Assembly (NCBI RefSeq): GCF_900116235.1 | Contig: NZ_FPAA01000006.1 | Coordinates: 170,853-234,852, forward strand | DNA length: 64,000 nt | Direction of reading: 5' to 3' | From: Marininema halotolerans | Lineage (GTDB): Bacteria; Bacillota; Bacilli; Thermoactinomycetales; DSM-45169 | Shown: positions 27,888 to 36,370 of the stretch, in pieces | How the letters are laid out: every line of letters begins with the position of its first letter | Position numbering within the stretch: the first letter of the stretch is position 1 | Notes under the pieces: generated by a model | What the model saw: the letters and a program-made list of their open reading frames with translations, nothing else | What the model was told of the DNA's origin: nothing | Databases searched by the model: none | Program-made: the position numbers and the translations under genes

Positions 27888-28025
27888 TGGGTGATTAAAA
27901 AACACATGCGAGGAATCATGTATGGATGGATTAATTGAAGGAAGGTAGGGTAACCTTTTTGTCTGCTCACGTCGCTCTCCTTCTGCCTTCAATCGATGTT
28001 CATCACCCCGCCCCGTAATGAATGA

Positions 28026-28066
28026 TCAAAAGAACCTCCTGGGTGGATACCGGGAGGTTTCTTTTG
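28026..28066. terminator. Bidirectional terminator between mutS2 unit and DUF2238 gene
   Basis: AAAAGAACCTCC and GGAGGTTTCTTTT flank a short loop, with A- and T-tracts on either side. Between 27888 and 28025 I see no gene. Confidence 0.8.
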
Positions 28067-28067
28067 C

Positions 28068-28730
28068 TTAGTGACTCTTTTGTTTCTTGTGGGCAATTTG
28101 TCGATCATGGAGTTTATGGAAGAACAAAAGAGACAGAATACTACCAGATAAAGCACAAATCATGTCCCACTGCGTATCCCAAGGATCTCCTTGAGTACCT
28201 AGAAAATTTTTTATATCTCCCTGTTTGAAGAAGACAGACAAGAATTCGATTAACTCGTAGCATGCGGATACAGCTAAGCTAAGGCCAATAACGACCATGG
28301 GTAAGTAGTGATTGACTATTTGTTTTCGGATAAACACTTCTCGAAAAAAGAGAGCGGACACGATTCCTTGAAAGAGATGTCCAAACCGATCGAAGTCATT
28401 TCTTTGTGACCCTAAAAATGATTTTAACTCGTTAAATAGGGGAACATTGCTGTAGGAATAATGCCCGCCCACTAGCATAATCAGTCCACTAAGGAAGGCA
28501 ACTATATAAAATAGGGTAGTAAATGAAAAACGTCGATACGTCCAGCAGAGGATCCCTATCCCCAACAGTGCGGGGCTGGTTTCTAAAAACCATGTCACAC
28601 GGCTCTTAGGATCAATACCTGACCAGATGAATACGACAATGAAGCAGACGAGCATGATCATATAAAGCCATGTCCATCGACTCAAAACCATTACCTTCTT
28701 TGCTGATGGGATATGAAAATGGCCCTTCAT
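28068..28730 (-). CDS. DUF2238 family membrane protein (YjdF-like)
   Basis: A 220-residue integral membrane protein with about six hydrophobic segments. The DUF2238 family hallmarks are present: GGHYSYSNVPLFN (about 88-100), DRFGHLFQG, a YELIEF glutamate, and FLGTQGDPWDTQWDM (about 175-189). The family has no established function. The start at 28730 has only a weak AGGAT upstream, so the N-terminus is uncertain. It is convergent with mutS2 and shares its terminator. Confidence 0.83.
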   Translation of the reverse strand: MKGHFHIPSAKKVMVLSRWTWLYMIMLVCFIVVFIWSGIDPKSRVTWFLETSPALLGIGILCWTYRRFSFTTLFYIVAFLSGLIMLVGGHYSYSNVPLFNELKSFLGSQRNDFDRFGHLFQGIVSALFFREVFIRKQIVNHYLPMVVIGLSLAVSACYELIEFLSVFFKQGDIKNFLGTQGDPWDTQWDMICALSGSILSLLFFHKLHDRQIAHKKQKSH

Positions 28731-28850
28731 ATCCTATGAATTTACGATTATGTTTGAAACTATTATTTGTATTATCTGTGGTTAAAGGGTAGCTTATACC
28801 ATTCCCACAAGTGGCATGTTTTGTTAGTGCATGCGCATGATCGATAAAAA

Positions 28851-28883
28851 TCAAAGGGGTTCCTCAAGAAGGAACCCCTTTGA
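28851..28883 (-). terminator. Terminator of the subtilase gene
   Basis: TCAAAGGGGTTCC (28851-28863) pairs perfectly over 13 bases with GGAACCCCTTTGA (28871-28883). On the minus strand it is followed by TTTTT. Confidence 0.93.
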
Positions 28884-28923
28884 TCAATCCCCGAAGATGA
28901 AAGTTTCCAATCTGCAGAACTAC

Positions 28924-30102
28924 TTAGTAGCGAACCGCGTTGTATGCGTTTACCCGTCCATTGGCCCAATAAAATCCGGTGCCAGAAATTTTATCTGCGG
29001 ACTTTTCAAGGGCTTCACGAATTTGGCTAGCGGAACGACCTTGTGAGGCAAGAAGCCCTGCTACACCAGCCACATGGGGGGTTGCCATGGATGTACCGGA
29101 AAGGCTTGCGTAAGTGTTTCCCTTAAAAGTGGAGTAGACATCAGAACCGGGTGCAGCGATATCCACCCACCAGCTGCCCCACTGGGAATAGGAGGCTTTT
29201 TTGTCCTTGGAATCGGTAGCCGCTACAGCGATTGCATTGCTGTAGTAGGCTGGATAACTGGGGAGGAAGGTACCATTGTTTCCTGCTGCAGCGACAACAA
29301 CCGACCCTTTATTCCAAGCATAGTTGATCGCATCTTTTAGAGTGGAAGCACCACTTAGAGCACCAAGGCTGAGGCTGATGACATCGGCGTTATTATCTGC
29401 TGCGCTGATAATCCCATTGGCAACATTATCAAGGGAGCCGCTTCCATTGTTATCCAAGACGCGTACGGCGTAAATCTCTGCTTTCGGTGCTACACCGGCA
29501 ATGCCTGTGTTGTTATTCGCCGTCGCAGCTGCGATGCCAGCACAATGTGTACCATGACCATTGCCATCCTGTGAGATATTGTCGTTATCGACAAAGTCAT
29601 GACCATTGACTACTTTTCCTTTTAAATCTGGATGATCGGCTTGTACACCTGTGTCTACGATGGCAATCCGTGCACCGTTACCCATCGTTGTATCCCAGGC
29701 TTTATCAGCTTGAATAATTTGAGGACCATATTGCTTGGTGGCGAAATCCGGATCATTTGGGGTTGAGTAGGCTCTTAAGATCAAATTGCGCTCGACAGAA
29801 ACCACATCTTTATTTTTCTTGAAAAGTTTCATTGCTTTATCGAGGGAGGTATTCTTGTCTAGTTTAACGACATCAAATCCAAGTGCATTGTTATGGGAGA
29901 GTACTTTAGCATTGTTTGAGCTAGCAAGGGATTTTTTTGCATTACTTTTTGTTCCTTTCTTATATTTGACGATCAACTCATTGGCGACATACTCGGCAGA
30001 AGTGGATTTCTTGGCAGAGGATTGAGCACCAGCCTGCTGACTCGGCAAAATCATACTGACGGTTATAGCGGCTACCCCTAACAACACCAAACTACGTTTC
30101 AC
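28924..30102 (-). CDS. Secreted thermitase-like subtilisin protease
   Basis: A 392-residue S8 serine protease. The signal peptide (about 1-26, ending QQAGA) is followed by an I9-type propeptide (about 37-108) and a mature domain from about A111. The catalytic triad is visible: Asp150 in AIVDTGV, His183 in NGHGTHCAG and Ser338 in GTSMATPHVAG, with the oxyanion asparagine in AAAGNNG (275). The start APxDP/YSTPNDPDFATKQYGPQ and overall sequence resemble thermitase of Thermoactinomyces. A single cysteine sits beside the active-site histidine. The start is GTG at 30102 with GGAGGGG seven bases upstream. It has its own terminator. Confidence 0.95.
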   Translation of the reverse strand: MKRSLVLLGVAAITVSMILPSQQAGAQSSAKKSTSAEYVANELIVKYKKGTKSNAKKSLASSNNAKVLSHNNALGFDVVKLDKNTSLDKAMKLFKKNKDVVSVERNLILRAYSTPNDPDFATKQYGPQIIQADKAWDTTMGNGARIAIVDTGVQADHPDLKGKVVNGHDFVDNDNISQDGNGHGTHCAGIAAATANNNTGIAGVAPKAEIYAVRVLDNNGSGSLDNVANGIISAADNNADVISLSLGALSGASTLKDAINYAWNKGSVVVAAAGNNGTFLPSYPAYYSNAIAVAATDSKDKKASYSQWGSWWVDIAAPGSDVYSTFKGNTYASLSGTSMATPHVAGVAGLLASQGRSASQIREALEKSADKISGTGFYWANGRVNAYNAVRY

Positions 30103-30420
30103 AAGACATCCCCTCCATTTTCAGGATGATCTAAATATTCAATCTTTTTCCATCCGATTCCTCCTTGCAGAAGATTATTTTTTTAATTTATTAAAACTTA
30201 AATTTTATAACCCTTTTGACGACCAAAAACAAAGGGGAGGGAAGGGGTTGTACTTCTAGGCTCTGTGGCAAGGAAACTAGCTTTATTGAAAATGACCTTG
30301 ATAAATTGAATGGAGAAATAAAATGATTTTTTAAGTAATATTTTATATGAATTATCAGAATCTTCAACTTGTTATGAATTTGTCTCAATATAAAAAGAGA
30401 ATGTAATTACAAAAACATAC
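30103..30420. other. AT-rich non-coding region upstream of the subtilase
   Basis: About 320 bases, strongly AT-rich, presumably containing the subtilase promoter on the minus strand. I see no convincing gene. A short GGCTCTGTGGCAAGG near 30259-30273 recalls IS6-type ends but is unpaired. Confidence 0.5.
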
Positions 30421-30443
30421 AAAAAGCCCCCTTGGGGCTTTTT
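30421..30443 (-). terminator. Terminator of the 71-residue protein gene
   Basis: AAAAAGCCCC (30421-30430) pairs perfectly with GGGGCTTTTT (30434-30443), with T-rich flank on the minus strand. Confidence 0.88.
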
Positions 30444-30470
30444 GAGGAATACGAGTGATTGTGCGAAGGA

Positions 30471-30686
30471 TTATGTTGAAGCGGAATCAAGGGTGTTGCG
30501 TGCACGAATGGTTATTTTAATGGGGGTCTTTTGAGAAGATGAAGGGGATGAAATGGCTGGTGAGGGGATATTTTCTTCTTCAACCGGATAAAGAGGAAAG
30601 AGATCTGGGTAGATCCAGCCCATGGAAAAGGGGGGATAGGGAGTCAGTTGCGGCCATCGATAAGTAAACGTTGGTTTGGGAAGCAA
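30471..30686 (-). CDS. Unrecognised 71-residue proline/aromatic-rich protein
   Basis: The start is TTG at 30686 with GAGGAGGAGG a few bases upstream on the minus strand, one of the strongest ribosome binding sites in the window. The N-terminal half is rich in Pro, Tyr, Phe and Trp (FTYRWPQLTPYPPF, IYPDLFPLYP). The C-terminal half is Ser/Thr-rich and charged. Short Pro/Tyr-rich proteins of this kind occur in spore coats, but I recognise no family. It has its own terminator 28 bases downstream, which supports a real gene. Confidence 0.6.
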   Translation of the reverse strand: MLPKPTFTYRWPQLTPYPPFSMGWIYPDLFPLYPVEEENIPSPAISSPSSSQKTPIKITIRARNTLDSAST

Positions 30687-30739
30687 GCGTCCTCCTCCTC
30701 GTTATCCGTGTTATATGTGGTCGTTAGCTTGACCTATGC

Positions 30740-31381
30740 TCAGAAACCCGATTGAAGGGCTACACTGTAGGCAATCATTACCTGAGCAAAATAATAGGTG
30801 AGCATGACTGCAAATTGACCACGAGGATATTTCTTGATAAAGCGATTCCAAGCTAAAATGGCATCTGATAGATAGAAAGAACAGGCGCCAATGATTAGAA
30901 TGAGTTCGCCACTGAGAACGGCTTGATAGACCATGAAGGAGATGATTGTCATATATGCGATGACTGCAAGAAGGAGAGGAAACCCGCCTTCTGCTTTGAC
31001 ATGATTTGCAATGACAAATAAGTACAGAACCCCGATTATGATTAATAAAAGTGCGATGGAGATGGAGTGGACCTCTATGCTCCCGGCTCTTTGAAATGCG
31101 ATGACATAGATGACATGGGCGATAAAGAAGGAAATTAGCCCTTGGATAAATCGATCCGCGGGGTGCATCAAGTAAATGTCCCCAGTGACAGAAAAAACAA
31201 GACCCAAAAGAATAAGCCAGCCATATATTCCCGCATCCTGGATATGAAGGAGAACGAGTACGATCATGAACAACATGGTTCCCGGTTTGAAAATATAATT
31301 CCAGGTGGTGAGATCTTTAAACAGTCCATAAAAATACCCAATTGCTGATAACATGATCGCACCCATGATGAATCCAGTCAT
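30740..31381 (-). CDS. YhhN family membrane protein (lysoplasmalogenase-like)
   Basis: A 213-residue protein with about eight membrane segments of the YhhN/TMEM86 family. Animal members hydrolyse lysoplasmalogens. The conserved acidic pairs are visible in FSVTGDIYLM (about 74-83) and CSFYLSDAILAWNRF. The bacterial function is not settled. The ATG at 31381 is supported by CAGGAGG nine bases upstream; a longer frame to 31480 has no such site and would run into the preceding hairpin. Confidence 0.85.
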   Translation of the reverse strand: MTGFIMGAIMLSAIGYFYGLFKDLTTWNYIFKPGTMLFMIVLVLLHIQDAGIYGWLILLGLVFSVTGDIYLMHPADRFIQGLISFFIAHVIYVIAFQRAGSIEVHSISIALLLIIIGVLYLFVIANHVKAEGGFPLLLAVIAYMTIISFMVYQAVLSGELILIIGACSFYLSDAILAWNRFIKKYPRGQFAVMLTYYFAQVMIAYSVALQSGF

Positions 31382-31465
31382 GAATATAACCTCCTGATTG
31401 AGAGTAGGGAAGTGAAGCTCATACTTGAGAACCGGGTGTTTTCGTCTGAAAAGAGTTCGGATTGC

Positions 31466-31496
31466 AAAAGAAGCTTTCAATATGAAAGCTTCTTTT
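31466..31496 (-). terminator. Terminator after the RsmF-like gene
   Basis: AAAAGAAGCTTTCA (31466-31479) pairs perfectly with TGAAAGCTTCTTTT (31483-31496) with a three-base loop. It lies 19 bases downstream of the methyltransferase stop on the minus strand. Confidence 0.85.
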
Positions 31497-31514
31497 CGAT
31501 GACAAGTTCTTTTG

Positions 31515-32894
31515 TTAGATTATCTCAGATCGTAACCATTTGGGATAGTGATTCTTTAACAAGCCCCCAGAAACCTTTCCCCATCCCAGAGGGAAATAAT
31601 CGACAGTCACCAAGGTCCAACCCTTTTCACCTTGACAGGGAAGGGCTTCGCCTCGAAGGTAACGTTGCAATTGATCATCCTCAGGCGAAAAATTGAGCTT
31701 TCGTTGTACCTGATCTGGCTGGAGAGCCAGAGCAAGGGCATGGGAAGGAGCAAAGTGTTTTCGCTTTGCTTGCCCGAGATGTAAACCCGGTCGTTCAACA
31801 ACCAGGCCTTTTAGGGAAGGCAACTCAGCAGGAACGTGGTAGAGATGGTCGCCAAACAGAGTATAGGGACCCGGAAAAAAATTGCTGCTAGTCAGTGTCT
31901 CATTTACAAACTGGTTAAACACATGGAGCGCTTCTTTATGGACTGGGGGAAGCTTCCCTGGTTTTTGACGTGCGCCCTCCTCCCCTGCCTTTTTTTCCAA
32001 CACACAGAGGAAATGACCCTCGCCACGGAGGCGGTGAGGCCAAAGGCGAGCAGCTAGGTCGAGGGAAGGGTTTGCATGTGCCCAATCCGGTCGAGCCGGA
32101 GAAAAATGATTGGACCCAGGTACCTCACGGATTTGGAATTCAGGGTGGTTTCCAAGAAATTGTTGAATGATCGATTCGTTTTCACTGGGATTAAACGTAC
32201 AGGTAGAATAGACTAAACGTCCACCAGTCTTCAGCATGGGTGCGGTGGCCTCTAAGATGGATTGTTGGAGTTCCGCAGCTGCTTGAGTGGAACGAAGACT
32301 CCACCGTTCCATTGTGGCGGGGTCTTTCCGAAACATACCTTCTCCCGAACAGGGTGCGTCTATTAGAATTCGATCGAACCAACCAGCAAAACGGGTGGTG
32401 AGGTGATGAGGGTCTTCCCCAAGGACAATGGCATTTTTAACACCGCAGCGTTCTAAGTTTTCAATCAGGGCTTTGCGACGTTCCCGGCTAATTTCATTGG
32501 CAATCAGTATCCCATCCCCTTGCATCTTTGCTGCCAATTGGGTGGTTTTCCCGCCAGGTGCTGCACATAAATCAAGAACCCGCTCTCCAGGTTGAGGGTC
32601 AAGAGCTTCTGCAGGCGCCATTGCACTGGGATCTTGAATATAGTAAAGGCCAGCAGCATGGAAGACGTGCTTTCCTGGACGGTCCCGATGATGATCATAG
32701 AAAAAACCCGTGTCTGCCCATGGGATAGGTGTAAGTGCAAAGGGGAGGCGTTGTTTCCCATCCTGGGGAGAAAGTTTCAATGCATTCATCCGAAGACCAC
32801 GGGAGGGTTCCTCGTCATAGGTAGCAAAAAAAGAATCACTTTCCTCTTGCAGTAGTTGGGACATTTGCATGCGAAAATCGGTAGGTAAATGCAT
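31515..32894 (-). CDS. rsmF: RsmF-like 16S rRNA m5C methyltransferase
   Basis: A 459-residue NOL1/NOP2/Sun-type RNA cytosine-C5 methyltransferase. The S-adenosylmethionine site is in LDLCAAPGGKTTQLAAKM (about 107-124), the motif IV catalytic cysteine in DAPCSGEGMFRKD, and motif VI in YSTCTFNPSENE. The C-terminal part (about 300-459) has the RsmF-type RNA-binding extension (FGDHLYHVPAELPSLKGL and GWTLVTVDYFPLGWGK). AAGGAGAAG precedes the ATG at 32894. It is near-certain as an m5C enzyme; the exact nucleotide is inferred from the family (YebU/RsmF). Confidence 0.9.
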   Translation of the reverse strand: MHLPTDFRMQMSQLLQEESDSFFATYDEEPSRGLRMNALKLSPQDGKQRLPFALTPIPWADTGFFYDHHRDRPGKHVFHAAGLYYIQDPSAMAPAEALDPQPGERVLDLCAAPGGKTTQLAAKMQGDGILIANEISRERRKALIENLERCGVKNAIVLGEDPHHLTTRFAGWFDRILIDAPCSGEGMFRKDPATMERWSLRSTQAAAELQQSILEATAPMLKTGGRLVYSTCTFNPSENESIIQQFLGNHPEFQIREVPGSNHFSPARPDWAHANPSLDLAARLWPHRLRGEGHFLCVLEKKAGEEGARQKPGKLPPVHKEALHVFNQFVNETLTSSNFFPGPYTLFGDHLYHVPAELPSLKGLVVERPGLHLGQAKRKHFAPSHALALALQPDQVQRKLNFSPEDDQLQRYLRGEALPCQGEKGWTLVTVDYFPLGWGKVSGGLLKNHYPKWLRSEII

Positions 32895-32937
32895 AACGCT
32901 TCTCCTTCAAGGTTTAAAATTGATCGATTGAGAGGGT

Positions 32938-34680
32938 TCATTCATCGATCCCCACATCGACAAAGCGGAATGCTTCGACATCGAAGAGTCCTCCATCGGT
33001 TAATTTCAGGCGTGGAATTACCGGAAGAGTAAGGAAGGATAAGCTGAGAAATGGGTTGGAAAGTGTAGTCCCTACCTCCTCTAAAGCCTTTGTAATCGTG
33101 TCCAAACCGGTAAGTAGATCCTTTGCTGAACCATTTGAGATAAGACCAGCAATGGGAAGTGGCAAGCAGGCTAGCACTCGATCACCATCGGCTACAGCTA
33201 ACCCACCACCCACTTCTTTAACTGCACGAGCGGCTGTTAACATCGATAAATCATCTACCCCAGCAAGCACAAGATTATGAGAGTCATGGGCGACTGTAGA
33301 AGCGAGGGCCCCTTTGTTTAGGCCTAAACCTTTGACGATAGCAAGTCCAATTCTGCCCGAAGCTTGGTGCCGTTCCACGACGGCTAATTTTAATAAATCT
33401 TGGGTGGTACTCGGTTGAAAATAACCTTTAATTGTTGGAGGTGAGGTAATGACGTGATCGGTGACTAAACTGTCTTCAATAATTCCAATGACACGCGCCT
33501 GACTATTTTTCATGGGAAGCTGTAACTGTTCTGAGGTGAACTCAGGGAGACGGACCGTTTGTAATAGAGACGGTGGGGTCTTATAGGAGTGTGTTGGGTA
33601 AGCATCCTTTAATGGCTGACCTTGATGAGCAACGCACTTTCCTGATTTAAAAACCCTTTCGATAGCAAAGGTGTCGATCCCATCGACCAGTAAAAAATCA
33701 GCATCATACCCAGGGGCGATGGCGCCTTTTTTTCGTAGGCCAAAACATTCAGCGGCATTTAACGTCACCATCTGGATAGCAGTGATCGGGTCAAGTCCTT
33801 GACGAATCGCTTCCTTGACACAGTAGTTTACACTGCCTTCCGCTTCTAAATCATCCAAATGTTTATCGTCTGTCACGAAGAGACAACGACGGGCATTACG
33901 TTCGTTTACTACGGGAAGAAGCGCATTCATATTTTTGGCGACAGAGCCCTCCCGGATCATCAAATACATGCCGCGTTCTAAGCGTGTTCTCGCTTCATCA
34001 GCCGTTACACATTCATGATCGGTGCGGATATGTGCGGTCAAATAGATGTTGATGCCGGTCTCATCTAAGCCTGCAGCATGACCATCGATTTGAGGGATCG
34101 GTTGATGCATCGCATCAATCAACTTATCGATCATCTCAGGTGACCCATCTCGTACCGATGGGTAATCCATTACTTCTCCTAGTCCGAGTATACGAGGGTG
34201 TTGATAAAGAGGGGCAAGCGCTTTTGCATCCAACTGCGCACCATTTTTCTCCCATGGCGTAGCAGGTACCGAGGAGGGTAACATGTAGTAAATATCCAAG
34301 GGGAGTCCTTCAGAGGCATTGAGCATGTAGTCAATTCCATCGATTCCTGCCACATTGGCAATTTCGTGGGGATCTGCGATTAACGTTGTGACGCCATGGG
34401 GAACGACTGCTTTTGCGAAGATCTCAGGGGTAACCATGGCAGATTCAATGTGCGCATGACCATCGATTAAGCCCGGTACAATGGTCATCCCTTTCGCGTC
34501 TAGGACTTCTTTTCCTTCGTAGGATCCGATCCCGACAAAGGAGCCGTTACAGATGGCAATATCTCCAGAAATTAACTGGCCATTAAATACATCGACAAGT
34601 TGCCCGTTTTTGATGACGAGATCAGCAGGCTCTTTTCCAGAAGCAACATGGATGTGTCTTTGTAGTTGGTGTCGTTCCAT
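32938..34680 (-). CDS. ade: Adenine deaminase
   Basis: A 580-residue amidohydrolase-family adenine deaminase that turns adenine into hypoxanthine and ammonia for purine salvage. It has the composite amidohydrolase start (DLVIKNGQLVDVFNG), GLIDGHAHIESAM metal ligands, DPHEIANVAG, DGHA, and the C-terminal Ade domain with AVVERHQASGRIGLAIVKG and TVAHDSHNLV. Start choice: the frame stays open upstream to 35163, but that part overlaps the flavoprotein gene. ATG at 34680 has AGAGGAGA nine bases upstream and gives the family length (B. subtilis AdeC 577). Confidence 0.95.
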   Translation of the reverse strand: MERHQLQRHIHVASGKEPADLVIKNGQLVDVFNGQLISGDIAICNGSFVGIGSYEGKEVLDAKGMTIVPGLIDGHAHIESAMVTPEIFAKAVVPHGVTTLIADPHEIANVAGIDGIDYMLNASEGLPLDIYYMLPSSVPATPWEKNGAQLDAKALAPLYQHPRILGLGEVMDYPSVRDGSPEMIDKLIDAMHQPIPQIDGHAAGLDETGINIYLTAHIRTDHECVTADEARTRLERGMYLMIREGSVAKNMNALLPVVNERNARRCLFVTDDKHLDDLEAEGSVNYCVKEAIRQGLDPITAIQMVTLNAAECFGLRKKGAIAPGYDADFLLVDGIDTFAIERVFKSGKCVAHQGQPLKDAYPTHSYKTPPSLLQTVRLPEFTSEQLQLPMKNSQARVIGIIEDSLVTDHVITSPPTIKGYFQPSTTQDLLKLAVVERHQASGRIGLAIVKGLGLNKGALASTVAHDSHNLVLAGVDDLSMLTAARAVKEVGGGLAVADGDRVLACLPLPIAGLISNGSAKDLLTGLDTITKALEEVGTTLSNPFLSLSFLTLPVIPRLKLTDGGLFDVEAFRFVDVGIDE

Positions 34681-34766
34681 TTGAATATCGTCTCCTCTAG
34701 TGATGGGTAATCCGTCGATGGATGGATCGGAGAATTGGATGGGTGGCTGCTGTATCCATGGGTTGG

Positions 34767-36032
34767 TTAGGATTGAGCAGAAATCGCCGCATGCTTTCCT
34801 GCGGTATATCCAGTCGTAAAGGCAGCGGTAATATTGTACCCGCCAGTGTAGCCATGGATATCCAAGATCTCTCCAGCAAAATATAAACCAGAGGTTTTCT
34901 TTGATTCCATCGTTTTGGGAACGATTTCTTTTAAGTGAATACCTCCGCCCGTGACAAACGCTTTCTCGATCGACAACGTTCCATTGACTTGAATAGGAAA
35001 TGCCTTTAAGTACTGGAGCAACGCTTGCCATGCTTCTTTTGGTCGAATGGCGAAGGTGATGTCTTCCGCCATCCCTGCGCTGTGTAGCAAAAAGGGGATC
35101 GCGCGTTCTGGGAGATGTCTTTTTAGTACCGTTTTGATCGATTGTTTGGGGTGCTTTTTCCAATCGGCTTCAAATCGTTGCTCTAAGCGCTGGAGACTCT
35201 CCTCTGGAAACCAATCGAGTGATAAGTGGACAGACTTCCCTTTATTCTGTTTTTGTGTTTTGACAACAAACTGACTGCAACGAAGGGCAATGGGGCCAGA
35301 AAGGCCAAAATGGGTAAACAATAGATCGCCAGTGTGAGAAATTAACCGTTTCCCTTTATGATTATAGACGGTTAAGGTGACACCACGTAAGGATAACCCC
35401 TGCCACTCCCGTTGCTGTATAAAACGTTCATTCGAGGTGAGTGGAACTTCTGTGGGAAACAACTCCGTAACGGTGTGACCAGCATCTTGCGCCCAACCGT
35501 ATCCATCTCCCGTAGAACCGGTCTGTGGGACGGATTTTCCACCAACCGCAACAATAACCGTGTGAGCGGATAGTTTCTCACCCGTAGCTAGAGTGACGCC
35601 CGAAACTGCACCATCTGTAAGGAGGAGGTTAGTGACTGCGGTATGAAGGCGAATGGCAACGCCGAGATTTTCGATGCGATTAATTAGGGCATCGACAACG
35701 GCTTGGGCTTTATCTGAGACGGGAAACATTCTTCCTTCATCTTCCTCCTTCAATGCAACTCCGATCTTTTCAAAAAAACGAATGATATCTCGGTTATCAA
35801 AGGTAGCAAAGGGGCTATAGAGAAAACGTCCATTTCCAGGAATATGTTGAATGACCTGTTCCGGGTCACGGTTATTGGTGACATTACAACGTCCGCCTCC
35901 CGAGATGGCTAGTTTCCTTCCGAGCTTTGCACCTTTCTCTAGAAGAAGGACATCTCCTCCTTGTTCGGCGGCTGCGACAGCTGCCATCAATCCTGCGGGT
36001 CCACCACCGATAACGATGCAATCATGAATCAT
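34767..36032 (-). CDS. HI0933/BaiN-type FAD-dependent oxidoreductase (YhiN family)
   Basis: A 421-residue flavoprotein with the N-terminal FAD-binding motif CIVIGGGPAGLMAAVAAA and the HI0933 signature KLAISGGGRCNVTNN. Further family blocks are LLFTHFGLSGPIAL and the C-terminal GLYFAGEILDIHGYTGGYNI second FAD contact. The cellular reaction is unknown for most members (BaiN of clostridia reduces bile-acid intermediates). AAGGAG lies ten bases before the ATG at 36032. The ade gene begins 87 bases downstream and may be in the same transcript. Confidence 0.9.
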   Translation of the reverse strand: MIHDCIVIGGGPAGLMAAVAAAEQGGDVLLLEKGAKLGRKLAISGGGRCNVTNNRDPEQVIQHIPGNGRFLYSPFATFDNRDIIRFFEKIGVALKEEDEGRMFPVSDKAQAVVDALINRIENLGVAIRLHTAVTNLLLTDGAVSGVTLATGEKLSAHTVIVAVGGKSVPQTGSTGDGYGWAQDAGHTVTELFPTEVPLTSNERFIQQREWQGLSLRGVTLTVYNHKGKRLISHTGDLLFTHFGLSGPIALRCSQFVVKTQKQNKGKSVHLSLDWFPEESLQRLEQRFEADWKKHPKQSIKTVLKRHLPERAIPFLLHSAGMAEDITFAIRPKEAWQALLQYLKAFPIQVNGTLSIEKAFVTGGGIHLKEIVPKTMESKKTSGLYFAGEILDIHGYTGGYNITAAFTTGYTAGKHAAISAQS

Positions 36033-36256
36033 TTAAGTATACTCCTTCAATTTCGTATCGCGAGATTCTTCTCATTGTACCCGAAAGAGGAGTGCGGGAA
36101 AATGGGGAAAGAGATTCGTTAAAAAAGTAGGACCTGGAAAAAGGTACATTGGGAAAATAAGAGAGGCACAGAGGGGAAATAGCTTGTTGCGTATGGTATT
36201 TGTACAAGAAAGTAGCGAGGTAGAGGGGAAGGGTGGATTTTTTTTGTGCAAGTAGG

Positions 36257-36285
36257 TTCAAAAGCAAGAAAAAGTCCGTTAGAAT
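36257..36285 (+). promoter_or_regulatory. Probable lcfA promoter
   Basis: TTCAAA (36257-36262) and TAGAAT (36280-36285), 17 bases apart, lie about 46 bases before the FadR-type operator. Confidence 0.5.
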
Positions 36286-36331
36286 GAAAGAAAGCCAACG
36301 AAGCATGGTTTAGTTATTTATTGATCCTAAA

Positions 36332-36349
36332 TGAATGATCCATCATTCA
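36332..36349. promoter_or_regulatory. FadR-type operator before lcfA
   Basis: TGAATGATCCATCATTCA is an 18-bp inverted repeat broken only at the centre. It matches the B. subtilis FadR box (TGAATGAMTANTCATTCA) in both half-sites. It sits 21 bases before the lcfA start codon, between promoter and ribosome binding site, a place where bound FadR would act as a roadblock. Confidence 0.85.
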
Positions 36350-36370
36350 CAGGATAAGGAGGGAACATTT

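Noticed and set aside
28018..28029. TGAATGATCA near 28019 as a fourth FadR box
   Set aside because: Only one half-site is present and it lies in the terminator region between convergent genes.
30191..30388. A 65-codon minus-strand frame and a GGCTCTGTGGCAAGG string recalling IS6-family ends
   Set aside because: No second inverted repeat or transposase fragment is nearby, and the frame lacks a ribosome binding site and any recognisable domain.
34681..35163. An extra 161 codons in frame upstream of the ade start
   Set aside because: This part lies mostly within the flavoprotein gene and its codon pattern is that of a shadow frame. The ATG at 34680 has a good ribosome binding site and gives the family length.
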